This document shows, in pieces, positions 37,535 to 47,382 of a DNA stretch of 64,000 bases (positions are counted from its first letter, which is position 1; the number at the start of each line of letters is the position of its first letter). The notes beneath the pieces are model-generated. The model did no database searches and was not told the origin of the DNA. It saw only the letters and a list, made by a program, of their open reading frames with translations. Source of the DNA: Bradyrhizobium ontarionense (GTDB taxonomy: Bacteria; Pseudomonadota; Alphaproteobacteria; Rhizobiales; Xanthobacteraceae); assembly GCF_021088345.1 (NCBI RefSeq), contig NZ_CP088156.1, positions 1,302,001 through 1,366,000 of the forward strand. The letters are read 5' to 3'. The position numbers were made by a program, and so were the translations under genes.

Positions 37535-39400
37535 ATGAGTCTGGCTCAAGACCGCCCGCGGATGAAAGCTGCGGCTGCCTTAACTGACCTTCTCGCCGGG
37601 AGTGACGATCCCGTAACGCGCGGATTGCGCCACGCCGTGCGGCGCATGGCCGGAATCGGCGTGTTCAGCGGCGTCATCAATATCCTCATGCTCTCAGGCT
37701 CCATTTACATGATGCAGGTCTATGACCGCGTCATTCCCAGCAAGAACATTGCGACGCTCATCGGCCTCTCGGTCATGATTCTGTTCGTCTATATGATTCA
37801 AGGCTATTTCGACGCCCTGCGAACCCGCATGCTGTGCCGGGTGGCCACGGTCTTCGACGCGGGATTGCAGGACGCAATTCATCACGCCTTGGCCACCCTG
37901 CCTCTTCGCGGCACCAAGCCGATGCTGATGCAGCAGCCGTTGCGCGATCTCGACCAGCTTCGGGCCTTCATGTCGAGCATGGGACCGACGGCGTTCCTCG
38001 ACATGCCGTGGATCCCGATCTTCCTGATCGGCATGTTCCTGTTCCATCCCGTGATCGGAATCACCGCGATCATCGGAACGGCGGGAATCATCTCCATGAC
38101 TCTCTTGACGGAACGACTGTCACGGCAGGCCAGCAAGTCGGCAAGCGACACCAGCGCCGCACGCCAGGTTCTCGCCGATGCCACGCAGCGCAACGCCGAG
38201 GTGATTCGCGCACTCGGTATGATGGACCGCTTCTCGACGCGCTGGAACGCCGTGAACGAGCGCTATCTGAAGGACAACATTCGCGCGAGCGACGTCTACG
38301 CCAATCTCGGATCAGCCGCGAAGGTGCTGCGCTTCATCCTGCAGTCGGGCATGCTCGGAATCGGCGCGGCTCTGGTCGTGTCGGACCAGGCATCCGGTGG
38401 CGTCATGATGGCGTCGTCCATCCTGATGGGCCGCGCCCTCGCACCTGTCGAGCTCGCGCTTGGCAGCTGGAAGCAGCTGATCGCCGCGCGTCAAGGCATC
38501 GTGCGTCTGCGCGACATCTGCAAGGCCACAGCGAGGCCCGAAGAACCGGCGGTCGCTTTGCCGCGGCCGTTCCGCGAGCTGACCGTGCAGGAATTGACCG
38601 TGGCGGCTCCCGGCACCGACCGGCCGATTGTCCAGAACGTGTCGTTTTCGATCAAGGCCGGCACCGGGCTGGCGCTGCTCGGAGCAAGCGCCTCGGGCAA
38701 GACGACGCTCTCGAAGGCCCTCGTCGGAATATGGCCTGCACTGCATGGCACGGTCCGGCTCGATGGTGCAGCTCTGGACCAGTGGAGCAACGAGGATCTC
38801 GGGAGCCATATCGGCTATCTGCCGCAGGACGTGGCGCTGTTCGACGGCAGCATTGCCGACAACATCTGTCGCTTCGACGAGAATGCGAACTCGGACGCCA
38901 TTCTCAAGGCAGCGCAGATCGCCGGCGTCCACGACATCATCCTGCGGCTGCCGGAAGGCTATGCGACGCGAATCGGCCAGGGCGGCATGTCGCTGTCGGC
39001 GGGTCAGCGTCAGCGCGTCGGCCTTGCCCGCGCGGTGTATGGCGACCCGTTCCTGATCGTCCTCGACGAACCGAATGCGAACCTCGACACCGACGGCGAG
39101 AATGCACTCAGCCGCGCCATTCAGATCATGCGACAGCAGAACCAGAGCATCGTCATCGTCATCTCACATCGGCCGAGTGCGCTAAACGCACTCAACATGG
39201 CGCTGGTCCTCTACGAGGGTAAGGCCGTCGCATTCGGTCCCTGCCAGGAGATCTTCGCACGCGTCGCCGGCACCAAGGCGCCGGCCGGACCGGCCGTCAC
39301 GCATGCCGCAGCCCCACCGAGGGTCGCCGCCCCTGCCGCCGCGGCGCCGAATCCGAACATGAGATCGCTTCGTCGTGCCGCCCCAGCAGAAAGCGCTTGA
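37535..39400 (+). CDS. type I secretion system ABC exporter (PrtD-like permease/ATPase)
   Basis: 621 residues from ATG 37535 (GGGAGA upstream). An exporter membrane domain with helices such as IGVFSGVINILMLSGSIYMM and FVYMIQGYFDALRTRM is followed by a nucleotide-binding domain with Walker A GASASGKT at 383-390, signature LSAGQRQRVGLARAV, Walker B FLIVLDEP and H-loop ISHR. There is no N-terminal peptidase, as in PrtD/HasD-type exporters. The C-terminus has an extra Ala/Pro-rich tail. The fusion-protein gene follows after three bases. It should translocate substrates directly from cytosol to exterior. Confidence 0.92.
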   Translation: MSLAQDRPRMKAAAALTDLLAGSDDPVTRGLRHAVRRMAGIGVFSGVINILMLSGSIYMMQVYDRVIPSKNIATLIGLSVMILFVYMIQGYFDALRTRMLCRVATVFDAGLQDAIHHALATLPLRGTKPMLMQQPLRDLDQLRAFMSSMGPTAFLDMPWIPIFLIGMFLFHPVIGITAIIGTAGIISMTLLTERLSRQASKSASDTSAARQVLADATQRNAEVIRALGMMDRFSTRWNAVNERYLKDNIRASDVYANLGSAAKVLRFILQSGMLGIGAALVVSDQASGGVMMASSILMGRALAPVELALGSWKQLIAARQGIVRLRDICKATARPEEPAVALPRPFRELTVQELTVAAPGTDRPIVQNVSFSIKAGTGLALLGASASGKTTLSKALVGIWPALHGTVRLDGAALDQWSNEDLGSHIGYLPQDVALFDGSIADNICRFDENANSDAILKAAQIAGVHDIILRLPEGYATRIGQGGMSLSAGQRQRVGLARAVYGDPFLIVLDEPNANLDTDGENALSRAIQIMRQQNQSIVIVISHRPSALNALNMALVLYEGKAVAFGPCQEIFARVAGTKAPAGPAVTHAAAPPRVAAPAAAAPNPNMRSLRRAAPAESA

Positions 39401-39403
39401 TCA

Positions 39404-41356
39404 ATGAAACACATCAACGATTTCAGGCCGTTCGACGACGACGACTATGTGCGACCGAAGACCCGTGCCGTCGGTCCGCAGGGCGACGCCCTGATCATGG
39501 AGCTGCAGCGGCTGCAGGGGGCTTTCGACGATGGCAGCGATGCCGACCCGCGCGACCGGCGGGGATCCCGTGACGGAGCAAAGAAGAGACGGCGCCCGCC
39601 GCCGTCGCAAGCCCGGACGAAGTCGCGCAAGAAGAAGACCAGCACGATGGGACGCGCGCTCGACGTGTCGCTGTCGCTGTTCGGCCTCGGCACCCCCGCG
39701 CCGCGGGCGCGCCGTCCCGAAGGCATCCGCGAGATGGAGTGGCAAAGGCCGGCGCCGATGCGATCTCGCGAGCCGGATATATCGCCACCGCCCCGGCAGG
39801 CTCCTGCGCGCGTGCCGGATGTTGCATCGCCATTCCTTGATCTGCAGGACGAGCGCGCGAACCGTAGCTCCAATGGTGGAATGCCGCGCGCGATGGCGCC
39901 CCAGAACCTGCCGGCCCGCATCATGCAGCCGCCGGCAGTCCCGCAGACCCGTGTCGGACGCCTGGTCGGGACCGCCGGCACGGCATTGACAACGGGCATG
40001 ACGTTCATCGCCAGCCAGGGAACGGCGGCCGATCTCGACGACACGTCGGAAGAATCACTCGTTCCGCGCGTCGGCCGCATGTTCGAGAATGAGTTGCGCC
40101 TGGGCTTGCGCGTCCTACTCGTCGCCGCGGTTCTCGGTGGCGGTTGGCTGACGCTGGTGCCGCTCGCCGGCGCGATTGTCGTGCCCGGCAATCTCGTCGT
40201 GCAGTCCAACGTGAAGGCGATCCAGCATCCGACCGGTGGCATCGTCGCGGACATCAAGGTCGACAACGGAAAGCGCGTCAACGCCGGCGACCTTCTGGTG
40301 CGGCTCGATGGCACGCAAAGTCAGGCGCAGCTCCAGGCGATTACCAAGCAACTGAACGAGCAACGCGCCAAGATCGCCCGCCTCACGGCTGAGCGCGACG
40401 GTCTGGAGCAGCCGGAATATCCGACGACGCTGACGTCACGTGCGGATGATGCGCATGCTCGCGCGGTCATCGCCTCGGAGAACGCGCTGTTCAAGGCCCG
40501 CGCGGTCACCCGCAGGAGCCAGAAGGAGCTCCTGCAAGGGCGCATCGTCCAGCTGAACAACGAGATCGCCGGCATGGAGTCGCAGCTCGAATCGAAGAAC
40601 AAGCAGATCGATCTGATCAAGGGCGAATTGGCCGGTGTTCAGGATCTCTACGACAAACGTCTGGTGCCGCTGACTCGCCTGACGACGCTGCAGCGGGAAG
40701 CTGCACGGATCGACGGTGAACGCGGCCAGTTGGTGTCCAGCGTGGCGGAGACCAAATCCAAGATCAGCGAAGCCGAACTGCAGACCGTCAAGATCGACCA
40801 GGACTTCCGCAGCGAGGTCGTCAAGGATCTCGGCGAGTCGCAGGCCAAGGAGGGCGACCTCGTCGAGAAGGGTGTCGCGGCGCGCGATCAGCTGGATCGA
40901 ATCGAGATGCGAGCGCCGAACTCCGGAACCATCCATCAGCTCGCCATCCATACGATCGGCGGCGTGATCAAGCCCGGCGAGACCGTCATGGAGCTGGTGC
41001 CGGATTCGGACGAGTTGCAGGTCGAGGCCCACGTCCAGCCCAAGGACATCGATCACGTCCACACCGGACAGGACGCGCTGGTCAACTTCAACGCCTTCAA
41101 CCAGCGCACCACGCCAAAGCTGAGTGGGCAGGTTTCGTTCGTCTCGCCCGACACCACCAACGATCAGCGGACGGGCTCGTCCTTCTACACGGTGAGGATC
41201 ACGTTGTCGGAAGAGGAGCGCCAGCGCCTCGGCGGCGTCAATCTCATGCCGGGCATGCAGGCCGAAGTTTATGTTCAAACGGGTAGCCGCACGATGCTGA
41301 GCTATCTGATGAAGCCGATCACCGATCAGTGGCGCCGCGCCTTCGTCGAGCAGTAG
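39404..41356 (+). CDS. type I secretion membrane fusion protein (HlyD/PrtE-like) with long N-terminal extension
   Basis: 650 residues, against about 430-450 for typical HlyD/PrtE proteins. Residues 1 to about 225 are Arg/Pro-rich and apparently disordered and cytoplasmic. One transmembrane helix follows (LRVLLVAAVLGGGWLTLVPL, about 235-255), then a lipoyl-like segment (IQHPTGGIVADIKVDNGKRV), a periplasmic coiled coil (about 305-475) and a beta-barrel (ELQVEAHVQPKDIDHVHTGQ). It links the ABC exporter to an outer-membrane channel, which is not encoded here. Confidence 0.9.
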   Translation: MKHINDFRPFDDDDYVRPKTRAVGPQGDALIMELQRLQGAFDDGSDADPRDRRGSRDGAKKRRRPPPSQARTKSRKKKTSTMGRALDVSLSLFGLGTPAPRARRPEGIREMEWQRPAPMRSREPDISPPPRQAPARVPDVASPFLDLQDERANRSSNGGMPRAMAPQNLPARIMQPPAVPQTRVGRLVGTAGTALTTGMTFIASQGTAADLDDTSEESLVPRVGRMFENELRLGLRVLLVAAVLGGGWLTLVPLAGAIVVPGNLVVQSNVKAIQHPTGGIVADIKVDNGKRVNAGDLLVRLDGTQSQAQLQAITKQLNEQRAKIARLTAERDGLEQPEYPTTLTSRADDAHARAVIASENALFKARAVTRRSQKELLQGRIVQLNNEIAGMESQLESKNKQIDLIKGELAGVQDLYDKRLVPLTRLTTLQREAARIDGERGQLVSSVAETKSKISEAELQTVKIDQDFRSEVVKDLGESQAKEGDLVEKGVAARDQLDRIEMRAPNSGTIHQLAIHTIGGVIKPGETVMELVPDSDELQVEAHVQPKDIDHVHTGQDALVNFNAFNQRTTPKLSGQVSFVSPDTTNDQRTGSSFYTVRITLSEEERQRLGGVNLMPGMQAEVYVQTGSRTMLSYLMKPITDQWRRAFVEQ

Positions 41357-41419
41357 ACCCGAAATGCCACGGCCTGCGTCCCTCCTTGCGGAGGCCGCGG
41401 GCCGCTACCGCAATTCAGC

Positions 41420-43579
41420 ATGAACATTGCAAATTTCCCGCGAACAACAGACCGGACGATGCCTCCGGCAAGCGCGATACGGCCGGCCGAAGCCCAGTCT
41501 GGCGCCACGCCTGACGCGGTTGATCGTGTCGCGAAACCGCGCCTGCCGCGACCGGCGGAGATTCCCACCCAGGAGGGGCCGCACGGGCTGCGTTTCGACT
41601 TCAACGACGGCTGCCGGGTCATGCTGCCGGACAATGGACGGGCCTGGCGCGTCCGGCTGAGCGATCTCGAGACCGGCAACGTGCTGTTCGACATCGATCT
41701 GCGCTCGGGACACGTCAACAGCACCAAGCGCTACTTCGTCCCGTTCAGGCTCGAGGTCTGGTCACAGGGAGAATTCCTGCTCGGTCATGACTACGACGCC
41801 AGCGAACGCGAGGTGCTGATCCAGTTTCCGGTCGGCACGATCGGAGACGTCATCGGCTGGATGAGCTATGCGGCGAAGTTCAACGAGCTGCATCGCTGCC
41901 GCCTGACCTGCGCACTGGGCGAGCCGCTGATCCCGCTGTTCAGCGCCGCCTATCCGGACATCGCCTTCGTCACCCACAACTCGGTACGGGTGGAACGATA
42001 CTACGCGACCTACTCCGTCGCCCTGTTCTTCGACGACGCCGATCTGGTCTACCAACCCTGCGATTTCCGGCAGGTCGGCCTGCATCGAACCGCGGCCCAT
42101 ATCCTCGGCGTCGATACGGCCGAACGGCCGCCGCGCGTGGCGCTCAGCGAGGACAGCCGCCCGATCGCCGATCCCTATGTCTGCATCGCCGTGCAGGCGA
42201 CGACTCAGTGCAAGCAATGGAACAATCCGGATGGTTGGCAGAGCATCGTCGCCTTCCTCAAGGCGACCGGCTACCGGGTGATCTGTATCGATCAGAAAGC
42301 CGAGAGCAATCACGGCGATTTTCGAACGCGAATTCCGGCCGACGCCGAGGATCAGACCGGAGATCGGCCGCTGCCGGAGCGTGCCCGCTGGCTCAGGCAT
42401 GCCGCCTTCTTCGTCGGTCTGTCCTCCGGCCTCTCGTGGCTCGCCTGGGCGGTCGGCACTCCCGTTGTGCTGATCAGCGGATTTACGCATCCGACCAACG
42501 AATTTGCGACCCCCTATCGGATCATCAACCATCACGCCTGCAACAGCTGCTGGAACGACGTCCGTCATCGCTTCGAGCATGAGGACGCTCTCTGGTGTCC
42601 GCGGTTGAAGGGCACGCCGCGGCAGTTCGAATGCACGCGCCTCATCACCGCAAACCACGTCGAAACGACGTTGCGCAGCATCCCCGGCTTCGGGAACGGA
42701 GTGCGTCCACGATCGCCACCGCGAGCATCGACCGTTCCGACCGGCCAGTTGACGGCGCGGGACGCGCCCCAGGGAGGTGCCCCGCTTCACGCCCTCACGG
42801 CAAATCCTCCGCCGCCCGACGCTGCCGGCGATGCACCGCTCGCAATCGGCGCTCTGCTGACACGTCCACATGGCGATGTTTTTCGAGGCGGCCTGGCAGT
42901 TGGCGTGACGGTCGGCGCAGGCAAGCTGCTGGATCAGGCTGCCTCCGAGATCGCGGAAGGCGACCGTACCGTGGGTGCCGGCGATTTGGCCGCAGCATTG
43001 CAGAACTACAAGCAGAGCATAGCCATCGTTCGCCACCTGACCGAAGCCGACCCGGACAACGCCGGCTTTCAACGAAACCTGTCAGTTGCGTTGAACCGGA
43101 TCGGCGCCGTGCTGTTCGTTCAGCGTAATCTCGAGGGCGCACAGGCAGCCTATTCCGCCAGCCTCGCCATCGCTCAGCGGCTGAACACGGCGCACCCGAC
43201 CAACGTCAGCTTTCAGCGCGATCTCGCATTGTATCACGCACTCCTGGCGGATGTGGTCGCGGCTCAAGGCCGTCATGCAGAAGCTTTCGAGCACCGTCGC
43301 TCCAACGCCGCGCTGATCACCCAGCTTGCCAACGCCGCTCCCACCGATCCCGTTCTGCAGAAAGCGCTCGCGACGTCCTACCAGAACCTGGGCGATGCCT
43401 TCGTTCCCACCGGGAACGTCGATGGCGCACTTGCCGTCTACCAGGTCAGCCTCAGCCTGACAAAACGCGGGCTGGAAGCAAGCGGCCAGGATCCAGTTTG
43501 GAACCAGCTCTATAACACTCTGCTGCAGAAGATCAGGACGGCGATGCTGGTCCAACGGAGAGGCACCACTCCGTCCTGA
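41420..43579 (+). CDS. TibC-like O-heptosyltransferase fused to TPR domain
   Basis: 719 residues. Residues about 55-430 resemble the autotransporter strand-loop-strand O-heptosyltransferase family: a GT-B core with VLIQFPVGTIGDVIGWMSYA, ATTQCKQWNNPDGWQSIVAF, and FFVGLSSGLSWLAWAVGTPV. Cys374, Cys377, Cys393 and Cys405 form a CxxC-x15-C-x11-C set like the iron finger of TibC. Residues about 505-715 are TPR repeats, an addition I do not know from TibC. It sits between the secretion apparatus and two large candidate substrates, so it probably modifies Ser/Thr on them before export. The ATG at 41420 lacks a strong ribosome site. Confidence 0.8.
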   Translation: MNIANFPRTTDRTMPPASAIRPAEAQSGATPDAVDRVAKPRLPRPAEIPTQEGPHGLRFDFNDGCRVMLPDNGRAWRVRLSDLETGNVLFDIDLRSGHVNSTKRYFVPFRLEVWSQGEFLLGHDYDASEREVLIQFPVGTIGDVIGWMSYAAKFNELHRCRLTCALGEPLIPLFSAAYPDIAFVTHNSVRVERYYATYSVALFFDDADLVYQPCDFRQVGLHRTAAHILGVDTAERPPRVALSEDSRPIADPYVCIAVQATTQCKQWNNPDGWQSIVAFLKATGYRVICIDQKAESNHGDFRTRIPADAEDQTGDRPLPERARWLRHAAFFVGLSSGLSWLAWAVGTPVVLISGFTHPTNEFATPYRIINHHACNSCWNDVRHRFEHEDALWCPRLKGTPRQFECTRLITANHVETTLRSIPGFGNGVRPRSPPRASTVPTGQLTARDAPQGGAPLHALTANPPPPDAAGDAPLAIGALLTRPHGDVFRGGLAVGVTVGAGKLLDQAASEIAEGDRTVGAGDLAAALQNYKQSIAIVRHLTEADPDNAGFQRNLSVALNRIGAVLFVQRNLEGAQAAYSASLAIAQRLNTAHPTNVSFQRDLALYHALLADVVAAQGRHAEAFEHRRSNAALITQLANAAPTDPVLQKALATSYQNLGDAFVPTGNVDGALAVYQVSLSLTKRGLEASGQDPVWNQLYNTLLQKIRTAMLVQRRGTTPS

Positions 43580-44103
43580 GCGGGCGACGAGACCGCCAAT
43601 CGCGGCACCCCGGACGCCCTCGTCTCCCACCGCCTGGTAGCAAAGCCCGTGCCGCTTCGACGCGCCGCGACGCTGTCCAATGCGCTCCGACCATCTCCCC
43701 ACCGACAGGTCCGGACGGCAAGCCCGCAGGCAAGATGCGGGCAGCATCTTGACGGGAAGATGCAATGAGCGTCAGATTGACGCACCCTGCATTTCGGCTT
43801 GATCCCAGAATTCAAGCACTTGACCGCAGGACGAGGCGGCGCAGCCCCAGGCGCAATTCGCCACAACATCACCAGATTTGCGGACCGTCGCACGCCTCTT
43901 TTGGCCCGAATGCTGCGACCAAATAGCACGTGCGACAAAGTAGCGCGCGACAGATCGGCGCGTGACACAACATCGCATTGGCGCGAGGCGCAGTTCAAAC
44001 GCGCGACGCGTTCCGCGGCAGGGCCGATGCAGCTCAGCATCGTCTGGCCAATCTCGCGACGAGGCCCTGCCGGGCGTCGGATGAATTTGGGGAGAGATAA
44101 TCC
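43580..44103. other. intergenic region upstream of the 1092-aa protein gene
   Basis: About 520 bases with no gene-like frame. It contains the hairpin at 43731-43751, and a CTTTTGGCCC (43898-43907) that recurs upstream of the paralogous gene at 47790-47799. The ribosome site TTGGGGAGAT just before ATG 44104 is also shared with the paralogue. Confidence 0.5.
43731..43751 (+). terminator. hairpin downstream of the heptosyltransferase gene
   Basis: Eight-base stem CAAGATGC (43731-43738) with GCATCTTG (43744-43751), loop GGGCA. No T tract follows, so it may be a weak terminator or mRNA-stability element. Confidence 0.4.
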
Positions 44104-47100
44104 ATGGCGAATAACACCTTCAACGCGACGGCCCTGGCCAACGGCACGTCGAACCTGCTGGTGCGCGCCTCCGCGCTCAACCTGTCGACCGACCTGGTCC
44201 AGGCCGGCGTAGTGTTCAACGACGCGGTCCGCGCATCACTTGGCCTCTTCACGCAGGCAGGCAGTGGAAACTCGAACCCGTTCCTCGGCAGCTACACGAC
44301 CGACCTTCACGCCGTTCAGAACGACATCGCTGCGATGCTCGCCAATCAGGGACAGGTGACGCTCGGCGGCCAGACCTTCACGCTGAATGCCACCGACACC
44401 GCCGTCCTCACCAACGTGCAGGCCCAGATCTCGACGCTGATCACGGCCGCACAACAGACCACCAACGCCGCAACGATCACGGCGGCGGACCAGACGGTTC
44501 ACGCGGTCCAGCAGGAGATCCTGCAGGAGATCAACGGCGACGCGCATCTCTCCGGCGCTCTCAACAAGGTGACGTTCCTCGCCAACACCGGTGGCCAGGA
44601 CGTCGCGTTCCAGAACACGCCGGCCGGTGCCGACGACGCCGCCAGCCTGGCCGCAGCCACGGCGGGCAACACGCTCAAGGACGTCGGCGTCGTGTTTAAC
44701 AAGGTGGTCGATCTGGCCTCCGGCGGCATCAGCACGGCCAATCTCCAGGAGGTCACGAACGATCTCACCGCGATCTCCCAAGGCCTCACCAACATCCTGA
44801 ACAACAAGACCCAGCTTGCGCAGATCGAGAAAGGTGAGACCGCGAACGCCGCGGCACTGACCACGATCCACCTGCAGACCGTGCTGGGTCAGGTCAATCT
44901 CGAACTGAATCAATATGCCAAGGCCGAAACCACCGGCAATCAGGCGGCGCTGCGCGGTACGGCGGACAATCTGCTCGATAGCATCGACATCATCCAGAAC
45001 GACGCCAACCTGAACACGGCAGCCGGCGGCAACGGCATGCCCGGCCATGCCGGCGGCTTCGCGGAAGATCCGGGCGGATTGACCGGCACCGTGACCAAGT
45101 TCCAGGACAACCAGGCGCAGACCAATTTCTGGGCCGCGTTCCTGGCCGAAGGCAACACCATCAACGCGACTCTGCAGAAGATCTCGACCGGCGGCGCGCA
45201 AGCCAGCGCGGCCCTGGTCACCCAGATCCAGAACTACCAGCAGTTCGGCGCCAATTTCGACGCGGCCCAGGGCAACATTTTCCGCGGCCGCTTCGACAAC
45301 GAGTTGCTCAGCGGCACGCTGGAAGCCGACACGGCGGCTGCCGTAAAGGGACTTCAGGGCATCCTCAACGGCGACACCGGCGCCGCGCTCGCCGCCGACA
45401 AGGCCGCGGTCGCCGCAGCCGGCCAGGGCTTCGCGGCCGACGCGATGGACGTCTCCGGCAACAACATCGCGATCGGCGGCGCGACCTATGTCGGCACGGC
45501 GACGACGGTCTCCACGGCCACCTCGGTGCACGGCCTCGCCCAGGGCACGATCCCGGTCACGGCAACTCCGAACATCGCCAACGGGACCGGTGGGACGACG
45601 ACCACTCCCCCAAGCACGGGCGGCGGCGGAACGGGGACCGGCGGAATGCACACGACGCCCGTGAATTTCAGCCCGACCGCGCTCGCCAATGGCACATCGA
45701 ACCTGCTGACTCGCGCCACTGCGATCCAGCATTCGACGGACCTGGTGCAGGCCGGCGTCGTGTTCAACGATGCGGTGCGCGCTTCGCTCGGTCTCTTCAG
45801 TCTTGCCAATAGCGGCAACTCGCCGGCTTTCCTCACCAGCTACCAGGCCGACATCACGGCGGTGCAGACCGATATCGCCGCCATGCTCGCCAATCCGGGC
45901 CAAGTCACTCTGGGTGGCAAGACGTTCGCACTGAACGCCACCGACACCGCCGTTCTCACCAATGTCGAGGGGCAGCTCGGCACCCTGCTGCAGGCAGCGG
46001 GGCAGTTCGCGAACGCCACCACTCATTCCGCGGCCAGCCAGACCATCCATGCGCTGCAGCAGGAGATCCTGCAGGAGATCCATAACGACGCGCATCTTGC
46101 GAGCGCGCTGAACAATGTGCCCTTCCTCGCCAACACCGGCGGCCAGGACGTCGCCTTCCAGACGTCCCCCGCCGGCGCAGACGATCCGGCGAGCCTCGCT
46201 GCGGCCACGGCCGGCAACAGCCTCAAGGACGTCGGCCTCGTCTTCAACAAGGCGGTCGAGGTCGCATCCGGTGGCATCAACACCGGGAATTTGCAGGAGG
46301 TCAATGCTGACTTCACCGCCGTATCACAGGGCCTGACCGCCATCCTCAACAACAAGACGATGCTGGCGCAGATCGAGAATGGCGAGACGGCAAACGCCGC
46401 CGCGCTGACCACGATCCATCTGCAAACCGCGCTCGGCCAGATCAACCTGCAGCTCGCCAAATACGATGCGGCCGCGACGACCGGCAATCAGGCTGCGCTG
46501 CGCGGAACAGCGGACAATCTGCTCGACATCATCGATATCGTTCAGAACGACGCCAACTTGAATACGGCGGCTGGCGGCAACGGCAATGCAGGTCATGCCG
46601 GCGGCTTCGCCGAGGATCCCGGCGGATTGACTGGTACCGTCACCAAGTTCCAGGACAACCAGGCTCAGACCAATTTCTGGGGCGCCTTCCTGGCCGAGGG
46701 CAACACCATCAATGCGACCTTGCAGAAGGTTGCAACGGGGGGCGCGCAGGCCAGCGCAGCGCTGATCACGCAGATCCAGAACTACCAGCATTTCGGCGCC
46801 GGATTCGACGCCGCGCAAGGCGCGGTGTTCCAGGGTCGCTTCGACAACGAGCTGCTCAGCGGCACGCTCGAGGCCGATACGGCGGCAGCCGTGAAGGGAC
46901 TGCAAGGCATCCTCAACGGTGACACCGGCGCTGCGCTCGCGGCCGACAAGGCGATGGTCGCCGCGGCCGGCCAGGGTTTTGCGGCCGACGCGATGGACGT
47001 CTCGGGCAACAACATCCCCGTCAATGGCGGCACCTACGTCGGAACGGCCACCACGGTCTCAGCGGCGACGTCGATCAAGGGCACCGCACACGGCACCATT

Positions 47101-47382
47101 CCGGTGACGGCGACACCGAACCTTGCCAACGGCACCGGCGGCACCGCTGCAGCCGGAACGACCGCCGCGGGCGGCGCAGCTGCGGGTGGCACGGGGGCGA
47201 ACGGCGGTGCGGCTGCTGGCGGAACGACAGGCGCAGGCGGCACGACGGCCAACAACGGCAGCACCGGCGCCGATCACAGCCATCACCACGACCATAGCTC
47301 GCACGGCAGTCACTCGGCGGCGGCCGCGACGACCGGTCCGGACATGTCGCATCAACATGCGCTGCATCACATGTGGGCGTGA
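44104..47382 (+). CDS. large two-module His-rich protein, candidate type I secretion substrate
   Basis: 1092 residues, no signal peptide. Two collinear modules align with a constant offset of 516 residues (Thr9 with Thr525, Val485 with Val1001). Each has TALANGTSNLL, TDLVQAGVVFNDAVRASLGL, TFTLNATDTAVLTNV-like, GTADNLLD and DPGGLTGTVTKFQDNQAQTN. After module 2 comes a Gly/Ala/Thr linker (about 1010-1055), a His cluster (DHSHHHDHSSHGSHS from 1057) and the end TGPDMSHQHALHHMWA. There are no RTX nonapeptides. Almost Cys-free and Ala/Thr/Asn-rich, as in surface proteins. I do not recognise the family. Position after exporter and glycosyltransferase suggests a modified, exported protein. Confidence 0.75.
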   Translation: MANNTFNATALANGTSNLLVRASALNLSTDLVQAGVVFNDAVRASLGLFTQAGSGNSNPFLGSYTTDLHAVQNDIAAMLANQGQVTLGGQTFTLNATDTAVLTNVQAQISTLITAAQQTTNAATITAADQTVHAVQQEILQEINGDAHLSGALNKVTFLANTGGQDVAFQNTPAGADDAASLAAATAGNTLKDVGVVFNKVVDLASGGISTANLQEVTNDLTAISQGLTNILNNKTQLAQIEKGETANAAALTTIHLQTVLGQVNLELNQYAKAETTGNQAALRGTADNLLDSIDIIQNDANLNTAAGGNGMPGHAGGFAEDPGGLTGTVTKFQDNQAQTNFWAAFLAEGNTINATLQKISTGGAQASAALVTQIQNYQQFGANFDAAQGNIFRGRFDNELLSGTLEADTAAAVKGLQGILNGDTGAALAADKAAVAAAGQGFAADAMDVSGNNIAIGGATYVGTATTVSTATSVHGLAQGTIPVTATPNIANGTGGTTTTPPSTGGGGTGTGGMHTTPVNFSPTALANGTSNLLTRATAIQHSTDLVQAGVVFNDAVRASLGLFSLANSGNSPAFLTSYQADITAVQTDIAAMLANPGQVTLGGKTFALNATDTAVLTNVEGQLGTLLQAAGQFANATTHSAASQTIHALQQEILQEIHNDAHLASALNNVPFLANTGGQDVAFQTSPAGADDPASLAAATAGNSLKDVGLVFNKAVEVASGGINTGNLQEVNADFTAVSQGLTAILNNKTMLAQIENGETANAAALTTIHLQTALGQINLQLAKYDAAATTGNQAALRGTADNLLDIIDIVQNDANLNTAAGGNGNAGHAGGFAEDPGGLTGTVTKFQDNQAQTNFWGAFLAEGNTINATLQKVATGGAQASAALITQIQNYQHFGAGFDAAQGAVFQGRFDNELLSGTLEADTAAAVKGLQGILNGDTGAALAADKAMVAAAGQGFAADAMDVSGNNIPVNGGTYVGTATTVSAATSIKGTAHGTIPVTATPNLANGTGGTAAAGTTAAGGAAAGGTGANGGAAAGGTTGAGGTTANNGSTGADHSHHHDHSSHGSHSAAAATTGPDMSHQHALHHMWA
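44128..47106 (+). repeat. tandem duplication of a 1548-bp coding module
   Basis: The two halves of the 1092-aa gene align over about 480 codons, with the same 1548-base offset at both ends (44128 with 45676; 45556 with 47104). Third positions have diverged widely while the protein is well conserved, so the duplication is old and under selection. Confidence 0.85.

Noticed and set aside
44104..47382. Many Asn-x-Thr/Ser sequons suggesting HMW1C-like N-glycosylation
   Set aside because: The neighbouring enzyme looks like a TibC-type O-heptosyltransferase, not HMW1C, and such sequons are expected in Asn/Thr-rich proteins.
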